The notes beneath the pieces are model-generated. The model did not search any database. It saw only the letters and a program-made list of their open reading frames with translations, and was not told where the DNA came from. Positions 1 to 6,425 of a stretch of 24,312 nt of DNA are shown piece after piece. Numbering within the stretch: the first letter of the stretch is position 1; every line of letters begins with the position of its first letter. Source of the DNA: JBBRLA01 sp038231615 (GTDB lineage Bacteria > Myxococcota_A > Polyangia > Palsa-1104 > JAEUJZ01); NCBI GenBank assembly GCA_038231615.1, contig JBBRLA010000035.1, positions 1 to 24,312 of the forward strand. Reading direction: 5' to 3'. Position numbers and translations under genes: made by a program.

Positions 1-290
1 AGGTGATCTGCCGGGTGTGCCCGTAGCCACCCTCGTTGGCAATGCAGATCTCCGCGTTGGCGTAGCCCAGATCCTGATACAGCCGCTCTTCCCGGATCTG
101 CCTGAATAGGGTGCCGCGGGCATGAGCGTGGGAAAGGGTGCCCTCCTGCTTGCGGAAGACCAGGTGGTCCCGATCCTGGTTCAGGGTAGCTTGAGCCTTG
201 GTCGCCTGGGTGACACGCCCGGCGTCGAAGTCGTGAAAGTGGAGATCGGGGGGCCGATCGGGGGTGTGGACAGAAGAGTTGAGTTTCATG
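1..290 (-). CDS. partial unrecognised protein, N-terminal 96 residues
   Basis: An uninterrupted minus-strand reading frame starts at ATG 290-288 and runs off the left edge, so only the N-terminal part is visible. The product is hydrophilic and begins MKLNSSVHTPDRPPDLHFHD. It continues through a Gln/Ala-rich stretch to a segment containing GTLFRQIREERLYQDLGYA. That last part weakly resembles the helical 'LxRExRExxLYxxLGYxSxxxY' region found near the N-terminus of some deltaproteobacterial HNH/DUF222-like proteins, but the similarity is too slight to name it. A purine-rich AGGGGG lies directly before the ATG with unusually short spacing. The gene diverges from the ATPase gene to its right. Function unknown; the open frame and sensible codon use support a real gene. 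Confidence 0.5.
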
Positions 291-318
291 CCCCCTGTAG
301 CTAAGCGCCGCGATCGCG

Positions 319-471
319 GTGCCAAGGCCAAAGCGGATAAAAAGCGAGAAAAAGAGAAGCCGGCCAGATGCGGCGCCTCGCCCGGGCAAAGAAGACACGG
401 CGGAAGCCGCGGAAGCCCCCCCTCCGGTCGTTTCCCCGGCGCGTGGACAGGTCCCGGATCAGCGGCTATAA
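319..471 (+). CDS. possible small basic/Pro-Ala-rich ORF upstream of the ATPase
   Basis: A GTG-initiated frame of 50 codons ends in TAA eight bases before the ATG of the ATPase gene. It encodes a Lys/Arg-rich start (MPRPKRIKSEKKRSR) followed by an acidic and Pro/Ala/Glu-rich tail. A second frame over the same bases (from ATG 288-290) gives another Lys-rich stretch. Removing one base near 359-366 would join the two into a single low-complexity tail, so this could be a frameshifted remnant rather than a gene. There is no clear ribosome binding site. Treat as tentative. Confidence 0.2.
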   Translation: MPRPKRIKSEKKRSRPDAAPRPGKEDTAEAAEAPPPVVSPARGQVPDQRL

Positions 472-478
472 CGAGGGC

Positions 479-2017
479 ATGGCGCGGTTCTTCAACGTAT
501 CTGGCAGGTGCCGACCGGATTTCAATTACATGCTGCCCCCGCTGCGGCGCCTGCCCACGGTCCACGAACTCATCGAAAACCAGGCCTACTTCGTTCTGCA
601 TGCGCCGCGGCAGGTCGGCAAGAGCACGGCGCTCTTCACCCTGGCACAGGAGCTGACTCGCGAAGGCCGGTACGCCGCGGTCCTGGTCTCCATGGAGGTC
701 GGCGCCGGTCGCCCCAGCGATCCCGACGCCGCGGAACTGGCCGTCCTGGCGGACTGGCGGGCCGACATTCGCGACCAGCTTCCCGACGAGCTACAGCCCC
801 CCCCGTGGCCCGCCGCCCCCTCCGGGCAGCGCATCAGCGCGGCCCTGGAAGCCTGGACCACTGCTTGCTCCCGCCCCCTGGTGGTCTTCCTGGACGAGAT
901 CGACTCGCTGAGAGACGAGATGCTCATCTCGGTGCTGCGCCAGCTCCGCTCCGGCTTCGGCCGGCGGCCCCGAGGGTTTCCCTGGTCCCTGGCCCTGTGC
1001 GGGATGCGCGACGTCCGCGACTACAAGATCAAGTCTGGAGGAAGCGAGCGGTTGACCACGGCCAGCCCCTTCAATATCAAGGACGGGTCGCTGACCCTGC
1101 GCAACTTCACCCACGCCGAGGTGGCCGAGCTTTATGAGCAGCACACCGCGGAGACCGGACAGCCCTTCCTGCCGGATGCGGTGGCCCGGGCCTTTGCGCT
1201 GACCTGCGGCCAGCCCTGGTTGGTCAACGCCCTGGCACGGCAGATCACCCAGGTGGCGGTGCGGGACCGCAGCCAGCCCATCACCACCGCTCACGTCGAC
1301 GATGCCAAGGACGAATTGATCCTGCGCAGGGACACGCACCTGGACTCGCTGGCAGAGAAGCTGCATGAGGAGCGCGTGCGCCGCGTCATCGAACCCATCC
1401 TGATCGGTGCCGAGCCGCAAATGGACGTCATGAACGACGATCTGCTCTACGTCCGCGACCTAGGAATGATCAGTGAACTGCCCAACATCCGCATCGCCAA
1501 TCCGATCTATCAGGAGATCATCCCGCGCACGCTGTCCCATGTCATGCAGGTCTCCATGGTGCAGGAGGTGGCCTGGTATCTGCGTTCCGACGGCTCGCTC
1601 GACATGATCCTCTTGTTGGCGGCCTTTCAGGAGTTCTTCGCCGAACACAGCGAGGCGTGGCTGTCGCGCTTCGAATACCAGGAGGCCGGGCCGCACCTCC
1701 TGCTGATGGCGTTCCTGCAGCGGGTGGTGAACGGCGGCGGGCGCATCCACCGCGAGTTCGCCGTGGGTTCCGGGCGGGCGGATCTGGTGGTCGAGTACGG
1801 CGGCAGGCGCGATGTTTTGGAACTGAAACTGCGGCAGGGACCGCGCACCGAGGCCGATGGGATCGAGCAGCTTGGGGGCTACCTCACGCGGCTGGGAGAG
1901 AGCGAGGGTTATCTTGTGCTCTTCGATCGGCGCAAGGGGATCTCCTGGGACGAGAAGCTCCAGCTCCACGAGGCAACCGGCCCCGGGCTACGGCGCATCC
2001 ACGTATTCGCCATGTGA
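479..2017 (+). CDS. AAA-like ATPase with C-terminal PD-(D/E)XK nuclease-type domain
   Basis: The protein is 512 residues from ATG 479. That start was chosen because a GAGGG lies just before it and because the sequence from here (MARFFNVSGRCRPDFNYMLPP) looks like the usual beginning of this AAA-like family; the frame is open further upstream to 368. Walker A reads APRQVGKST with Lys48, and Walker B reads VVFLDEIDSL with Asp139-Glu140. The middle is a helical winged-helix-like region. The C-terminus carries GRADLVVE (Asp435), then about 12 residues later LELKL (Glu448, Lys450), the classic D...ExK arrangement of PD-(D/E)XK nucleases. Proteins of this layout are widespread, often in accessory DNA, and are mostly uncharacterised. 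An ATP-dependent nucleic-acid or defence role is inference. The gene appears monocistronic. Confidence 0.85.
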   Translation: MARFFNVSGRCRPDFNYMLPPLRRLPTVHELIENQAYFVLHAPRQVGKSTALFTLAQELTREGRYAAVLVSMEVGAGRPSDPDAAELAVLADWRADIRDQLPDELQPPPWPAAPSGQRISAALEAWTTACSRPLVVFLDEIDSLRDEMLISVLRQLRSGFGRRPRGFPWSLALCGMRDVRDYKIKSGGSERLTTASPFNIKDGSLTLRNFTHAEVAELYEQHTAETGQPFLPDAVARAFALTCGQPWLVNALARQITQVAVRDRSQPITTAHVDDAKDELILRRDTHLDSLAEKLHEERVRRVIEPILIGAEPQMDVMNDDLLYVRDLGMISELPNIRIANPIYQEIIPRTLSHVMQVSMVQEVAWYLRSDGSLDMILLLAAFQEFFAEHSEAWLSRFEYQEAGPHLLLMAFLQRVVNGGGRIHREFAVGSGRADLVVEYGGRRDVLELKLRQGPRTEADGIEQLGGYLTRLGESEGYLVLFDRRKGISWDEKLQLHEATGPGLRRIHVFAM

Positions 2018-2059
2018 GAGCGTCTGACGTCCTGTCGCGCAGGCTCCTGGACATAGGGC

Positions 2060-2078
2060 GGACGAAAAGGTTTCGTCC
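2060..2078. promoter_or_regulatory. perfect 8-bp inverted repeat, 3-nt loop
   Basis: GGACGAAA-AGG-TTTCGTCC lies 43 bases after the ATPase stop and 72 bases before the His-rich gene. An overlapping pair, CCTGGAC (2046-2052) and GTCCAGG (2075-2081), could form a larger alternative stem. There is no T-tract, so it is not a classical intrinsic terminator. It may be a factor-independent 3' hairpin or an operator. Confidence 0.4.
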
Positions 2079-2093
2079 AGGCATCCGTGTGTG

Positions 2094-2139
2094 TTACCTA
2101 AAAAGGCTAGATCCATTTTTGATCGGGCAACGTAGGTAA
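2094..2139. promoter_or_regulatory. inverted repeat TTACCTA...TAGGTAA upstream of the metal cluster
   Basis: Seven-base arms (2094-2100 and 2133-2139) enclose 32 relatively AT-rich bases, unlike the GC-rich surroundings, and end 10 bases before the proposed start of the His-rich protein. The position suits an operator or a 5'-UTR structure controlling the putative metal-uptake cluster. I could not match it convincingly to a Fur or Zur box. Confidence 0.3.
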
Positions 2140-2149
2140 AGCGAGACCT

Positions 2150-2683
2150 TTGCGCATCGCGGCAGCAGTCAAGCAGGTCGGTCGACGCCCTTACCGGGCG
2201 GTCGTGGCGGTCCTGCTCTACTTCCTGGGCGTGATCGCCCTGCCGGGCCTGCACATCGGGTTCCATCACGACGACCATGACCACGAGGGCGGCGGCATCC
2301 ACCTGCACGTCGCCGGGTTCGGCGATCACCTGCCGACTCACGGTCCAGATCAGGATGACGATGATGCCGATGCCGACGGCGATCATCACGATGCCGATCA
2401 TCACCACCATCACGACGGCGATCATCACGATGCCGATCATCATCACGATGCCGATCATTCCGATGGCCACGGGGGTCACCACCACGGCGGCCCTCAGCAG
2501 GGCCACGGCGTCGGGAGCCTGGCCCACTTTGGCTGGGCCTACCTCAACGCCCCCCTGAGCCCCGTCATCCTCGTCGTCCGCGTCCTTTGGGGGCCCCCGC
2601 TTCCCCGGGCCCCCGAAGAGCAGGTCTGCGGCCGAAATGAGGACGCCCCGCTCCGCGCCCGCGGCCCGCCTGCCCGGGTCTGA
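2150..2683 (+). CDS. His/Asp-rich membrane-anchored putative metal-binding protein
   Basis: The 177-residue frame starts at TTG 2150; no ATG is available and no clear ribosome binding site is seen, so the exact start is uncertain. A basic N-terminus leads into one hydrophobic segment (about residues 15-36, YRAVVAVLLYFLGVIALPG), probably a signal anchor. It is followed by dense His/Asp clusters at about residues 38-125, including repeated DHHDADHHH-type units, and then a short less polar segment. Such His-rich stretches bind Zn, Ni or Co, and in family context act as periplasmic metal buffers or sensors. Its place immediately upstream of the TonB-dependent receptor suggests a role in metal uptake (inference). 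Part of the His-rich tract comes from a 39-nt tandem duplication. Confidence 0.7.
   Translation: MRIAAAVKQVGRRPYRAVVAVLLYFLGVIALPGLHIGFHHDDHDHEGGGIHLHVAGFGDHLPTHGPDQDDDDADADGDHHDADHHHHHDGDHHDADHHHDADHSDGHGGHHHGGPQQGHGVGSLAHFGWAYLNAPLSPVILVVRVLWGPPLPRAPEEQVCGRNEDAPLRARGPPARV
2375..2452 (+). repeat. imperfect 39-nt tandem repeat within the His-rich coding region
   Basis: A unit beginning GACGGCGATCATCACGATG starts at 2375 and again at 2414, a period of 39 nt (13 codons). The second copy decays after about 29 bases. Because the period is a multiple of three, duplication lengthens the His/Asp metal-binding tract without breaking the frame. Confidence 0.75.
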
Positions 2684-2835
2684 CCGACCGATCCAGATAC
2701 CAGGACGCATCCTCCATCCGGCGCCACGCGGCTGCCCAGGGGAGATTTGCGTCCGGCCAAAAAAATGGTTCACGGAACGCCAGCGCGTCTTCCTCGCAGG
2801 GAGACATCCGCGCCGGCACCGAAAGGCATGTACCC

Positions 2836-5613
2836 ATGACCTGTACCTCCAGATCCGCCTGGGCCGCCCTCGTCGCGGTCCCCGCATTCCTTTGTTGTCT
2901 GACCGGGCCCGCGCTGGCGCACACCCCCATGCCCGACTTCCAGCAGCGGGACATCTCCTTTGTCGATCCGGTACCGCTCAACGCCACGCCCCCGACCTAC
3001 CCGGAAGAGGCCAAAAAGGCCGGCGTGCAGGGGACCGTCGCGCTCCAGATCCAGATCGACTCTGCGGGTGCCGTCACCGAGGTCCGCGTGGTGAGCGGCC
3101 TGGGGCACGGCCTTGACGAGGCCGCCGTCAGCGCCGCCTGGCGCCTGCGCTTTTCGCCAGCAGTTCAGAACGGCGCCCCCGTCTCCGCCGCCGTGACCTA
3201 CGAGTATCGTTTCAGCCGCGAAGCACAGGCGCCGGAGCAGATCTCTCCGGGGATCTTCATCCCCGCCACCGCGGCAAAGCCGGCCCCTTCACCAAACCAA
3301 CCCCCCGCGCCCGCCGCCGCCCCACCCGAGGCCCCTTCCGCACCCTCCTCGAAGAAGGCCGTCGCCGTCTTCAAGGCCACCGTGATCGCCCGAGGCCCCA
3401 CCACGGCAGCGTCCTCCTCGACCATCCGCAACCTGGACTTCGACCTGCGCCCCAAGACCTCGCCCAACGACGTGCTGCGCGTGGTGCCCGGCCTGCTCGC
3501 GGTGCAGCACCAGGGCGGCGGCAAGGCCGACCAGCTCTTTCTCCGCGGCTTCGACGCCGATCACGGCACCGACGTGGGCGTCTTCATCGATGGCATCCCG
3601 GTGAACATGCCCTCGCACGCCCACGGTCACGGATTCGCCGACCTGCACTGGCTGATCCCCGAGGCGCTGGAGCGCATCGACGTGGTCAAGGGCCCCTATG
3701 ACGTGCGCTTCGGGGACTTCTCCACGGCAGGCGCGGTCAACTTGATCACCCGCGAGCGCTTCGAGGCATCCAGCGTCCAGTACACGCTGGGCCTTTTTCC
3801 CACCATCGACGGCCGTGCGGTCGCCCAGGGGCGCTTCGTCGGCATCGCCGCGCCCACCCTTACCGGCTGGGCCGAAAAGCTGCACCCGTGGCTGGCCTTT
3901 GAAGCGGCCTATGACAACGGCCCCTTCACCAACTCGGAGGACCTGAAGCGCTACAATCTCTTCGGCAAGCTCACCTACGACATCACGCCGCAGCTCAAGG
4001 TGGGGATGTTCGCCCAGGCCTACGGCTCGGGGTGGATCGGTTCGGGGCAGATCCCGGCCCGGGACGTGTCCCGCATCGGCCAGTTCGGCGCGGAGGACCC
4101 TTCGGAGGGCGGCCTGACCGAGCGGCAGATGTTCACCGCCTTCCTCAAATACTCCGGCGGCGATCAGGAATTTTTGGCCACGGCGTACGTGACCCGCTAC
4201 CGCCTGTCGATCTTCAACAACTTCACCTTCTTCCTCAACCGCCCGGGGACCGGCGATGAGATCGAGCAGGACGACACGCGGATCTTCAGCGGAGCGAAGC
4301 TGTCTTACAGCTTCACCCGGAGGTGGCGCGGGATCTCGTTCCGTACCACGATGGGCGGGGAGATGCGCTACGACGGGGTCCACATCGATCGCTGGGACGC
4401 CGAGAGCCAGAACGGGGATTTCCGCAAGCGTCTCGGCAGGCGCATCGACACCAGCGACCTGGCCTTCAACGGGAGCAACGACAACATCGACATCCTCAAC
4501 GCCGCCGGCTACGCCGAGGAGGACGTGGTCTTCAATCGGTACTTCCGCCTGCTGGCGGCGATGCGCATGGACTTCTTCGGCTTCAACGTCGACGACCTGG
4601 GCGAGGTGCTGGGCGCCGGGCAGCCTCCGACCACGGGCGTCCGTCAGTTCGTCACGCCCTCGCCGAAAGCCACCGCGGTCATCACCCCGATCCCCGGGCT
4701 TTTGGACCTGTACCTGAACTTCGGCGAAGGCTTTCACACAAACCACGCGCAGGTCGCGCTGCGCGATGGCGCGGTGCACACGAACTCGGACGGGAGCCGC
4801 TTCATGCTCCACGCGGTCCCGCGCTTCTACGGCGGCGAGATCGGGGCGCGCTTGCACTTGTGGAACCGCATCGACGCGGCGGCGGCCTTCTGGGGGAGCT
4901 ACCTGGAGAACGAGACCGTGTTCGACGCCGACAACGCCAGCTTCTCGCCCTCGGATGCAACGCGGCGCATCGGCTTCGACCTGGAGCTGCGCGGGCGCAT
5001 CCAGCCCTGGCTCTACGCCGACTTCGACCTGGCGCAGGCCAGTTCCACGGCCGTCCCGGACGCTGGCAACGGGGGGGCGGTGGCGCTGGCGCCGAAGCTC
5101 TACATGACCGGGGGGCTGACGGCAAAGCACCCATCCGGCTTCCGCGGCGGCCTGCGCTTCCGCTACCTCGGCGAGCGCCCGGCCTTCGACGAGACCAGCC
5201 CCGAGTATCAATACTTCACCGCGAAGACGCTGCCAAACGGCAAGCCGAACCCGGACTACGACCCGGCGCGGGTCATCGCCCAGGGTTACTTCATCCTGGA
5301 CGCCTATGCGGCCTACCGCTGGCGCTTCCTGGAACTGTCCGCGGCTGCCCAGAACCTGCTCAACTCCGCCTGGCGCGAGGCCCAGTTCGGCAACCGCTCG
5401 TGCACCCACGACGAGGTCTATAACCCATCCAACCCGAACTACGCCGGGTCGGGCAACCTGCTCTCGGACGGCACCCAGGCCAACCGCTGTGGGGTCGGCT
5501 ACGGCGTCGATCCGAAGTTCGGCGGCCAGAACACACGTTCCGGCGTGGTCGATGTGCACTACACGCCGGGCGTCCCGATCAACCTGCAACTGACGCTCAA
5601 GGCGTACTTCTAG
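2836..5613 (+). CDS. TonB-dependent outer-membrane receptor with fused N-terminal TonB domain
   Basis: The protein is 925 residues long. It has a signal peptide (residues 1-28, ending PALA), then a TonB C-terminal-type domain (about 50-125, with PPTYPEEAKKAGVQG and a VxxAAWxLRFSP-like end). A Pro/Ala linker (about 135-175) is followed by a plug domain (about 178-300; VLRVVPGLLAVQHQGGGKAD, FLRGFD, FIDGIPVN, RIDVVKGP) and a long beta-barrel ending in a C-terminal aromatic (KAYF). Receptors import scarce ligands such as metals, siderophores or cobalamin using proton-motive force passed on by TonB. Here the TonB-like domain is part of the receptor itself, an arrangement known from deltaproteobacteria. 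The plug contains a His-rich MPSHAHGHGF loop. With the upstream His-rich protein this suggests a metal ligand, which is inference. The lipoprotein gene follows after 8 bases. Start supported by AAAGG upstream. Confidence 0.93.
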   Translation: MTCTSRSAWAALVAVPAFLCCLTGPALAHTPMPDFQQRDISFVDPVPLNATPPTYPEEAKKAGVQGTVALQIQIDSAGAVTEVRVVSGLGHGLDEAAVSAAWRLRFSPAVQNGAPVSAAVTYEYRFSREAQAPEQISPGIFIPATAAKPAPSPNQPPAPAAAPPEAPSAPSSKKAVAVFKATVIARGPTTAASSSTIRNLDFDLRPKTSPNDVLRVVPGLLAVQHQGGGKADQLFLRGFDADHGTDVGVFIDGIPVNMPSHAHGHGFADLHWLIPEALERIDVVKGPYDVRFGDFSTAGAVNLITRERFEASSVQYTLGLFPTIDGRAVAQGRFVGIAAPTLTGWAEKLHPWLAFEAAYDNGPFTNSEDLKRYNLFGKLTYDITPQLKVGMFAQAYGSGWIGSGQIPARDVSRIGQFGAEDPSEGGLTERQMFTAFLKYSGGDQEFLATAYVTRYRLSIFNNFTFFLNRPGTGDEIEQDDTRIFSGAKLSYSFTRRWRGISFRTTMGGEMRYDGVHIDRWDAESQNGDFRKRLGRRIDTSDLAFNGSNDNIDILNAAGYAEEDVVFNRYFRLLAAMRMDFFGFNVDDLGEVLGAGQPPTTGVRQFVTPSPKATAVITPIPGLLDLYLNFGEGFHTNHAQVALRDGAVHTNSDGSRFMLHAVPRFYGGEIGARLHLWNRIDAAAAFWGSYLENETVFDADNASFSPSDATRRIGFDLELRGRIQPWLYADFDLAQASSTAVPDAGNGGAVALAPKLYMTGGLTAKHPSGFRGGLRFRYLGERPAFDETSPEYQYFTAKTLPNGKPNPDYDPARVIAQGYFILDAYAAYRWRFLELSAAAQNLLNSAWREAQFGNRSCTHDEVYNPSNPNYAGSGNLLSDGTQANRCGVGYGVDPKFGGQNTRSGVVDVHYTPGVPINLQLTLKAYF

Positions 5614-5621
5614 GAGCCCCC

Positions 5622-5948
5622 ATGCGTACCATCATCTTCACCCTGGTTGTCCTTTTCCTGGGGGCTGGCTGCGACGAGACCACGCACAGCAACACCTACG
5701 GGGACCTGAACGGATTGTTCAAGCACATCGGCGATCCATGCAGCGCCGATGTGCCGCCGAATTCCCAGTGCGGCTTTCCTCCCCAGTTCTACTGCTCGAT
5801 GCACGGCATGTGCGCCTCGGCATGCAACGCCGACGCCGACTGCGGCGATGGCGCCAAGTGCATCGGGGCCGGCGACATGACCGCCGGCGAGTGCCGCCTG
5901 CCTGACAGTCCGGATATGTCGCTTGCCCGAGATGGCGGACACGACTGA
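5622..5948 (+). CDS. Cys-rich lipoprotein downstream of the TonB receptor
   Basis: A 108-residue protein with a lipoprotein signal: hydrophobic residues 5-14 are followed by a lipobox ending LGAGC, so lipidation would be at Cys17. The mature part has regularly spaced cysteines (DPCSAD..., QCGFPPQFYCSMHGMCASACNADADCGDG...KCIG...GECRL). This resembles the small disulfide-rich surface modules common in myxobacteria. An AGGAG lies in the 8-base gap after the receptor stop, so the two genes are almost certainly co-transcribed and translated in step. A role as a surface accessory to the receptor is inferred from position only. No enzymatic motif is present. Confidence 0.8.
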   Translation: MRTIIFTLVVLFLGAGCDETTHSNTYGDLNGLFKHIGDPCSADVPPNSQCGFPPQFYCSMHGMCASACNADADCGDGAKCIGAGDMTAGECRLPDSPDMSLARDGGHD

Positions 5949-6028
5949 AGGTCGTGGTCAGCGCCGCCGGGCCAGGGAAAATGGCGCCCCGCGCGGTTCC
6001 GTGCTATTCACTCTGCGAGGAGGAGAGC

Positions 6029-6340
6029 ATGGAATCTCCCCGGTACACCGACGAGCAGCTCCGTTCGGCGCGTTTTCGCCTGCGAGCTACTCGGATCGCC
6101 AAAGAACAGTCCTTCGTCATCATTCCGGTGCCGAAGGCGGCCCCGCTGGCCAACCGCCGGCCTTCAACCATCGCCACCATGACCATGGTCCGGCTGAACC
6201 GCGTGGCACGCACGTGCAGCGGCAAGGATGACGCACCCCATCAACTGGAGCATTGGGACGAATGGCACCCCGACGACCGGGATGCCCCGCTGGAGACCCT
6301 GCGATGTCCCGTCTGCGCGGCCCCTCCCGCGACGCCGTAG
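6029..6340 (+). CDS. small hypothetical protein
   Basis: The frame is 103 residues from ATG 6029, chosen because a strong GGAGGAGAG lies immediately before it; the frame is open upstream to 5954 without a ribosome binding site. The product is soluble and charged (MESPRYTDEQLRSARFRLRA...), with an acidic His/Trp/Asp-rich section (HWDEWHPDDRD) and a single CPVC pair near the C-terminus. No family recognised. Its last residues and stop lie in the first copy of a 35-bp tandem repeat, so the C-terminus may have been altered by that duplication. It converges with the selenoprotein candidate. Confidence 0.55.
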   Translation: MESPRYTDEQLRSARFRLRATRIAKEQSFVIIPVPKAAPLANRRPSTIATMTMVRLNRVARTCSGKDDAPHQLEHWDEWHPDDRDAPLETLRCPVCAAPPATP

Positions 6341-6425
6341 CCCGCAGGATCGCCGCCCCTCCCGCGACGCCGTAGCCCGCAGGATCGCCGCTACTCCCGC
6401 GACGCCGTGGCCCGCAGGATCGGCA
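6321..6425. repeat. 35-bp tandem repeat, three copies
   Basis: Copies lie at 6321-6355, 6356-6390 and 6391-6425. The first two are identical and start CCCCTCCCGCGACGCCGTAG. The third differs at a few bases (starts CTACTCCCGCG, has GTGG for GTAG). The third copy is the 3' end of the minus-strand thioredoxin-like gene, including its stop codon. The other two therefore look like duplications of that gene end into the convergent intergenic space. There are no spacers, so it is not CRISPR. Confidence 0.9.

Noticed and set aside
2277..2558. Thr/Met/Ile-rich ORF overlapping the His-rich gene
   Set aside because: It is the out-of-frame reading of the CAT/GAT repeats (ATC/ATG codons), not an independent protein.
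3289..5589. Long minus-strand ORF (766 codons) opposite the TonB receptor
   Set aside because: It is antisense to a gene with clear domains, and its Val/Gly/Arg/Glu-rich composition is the usual shadow of GC-rich codon third positions.
6321..6425. CRISPR-like array
   Set aside because: The 35-bp units are directly abutting with no spacers.
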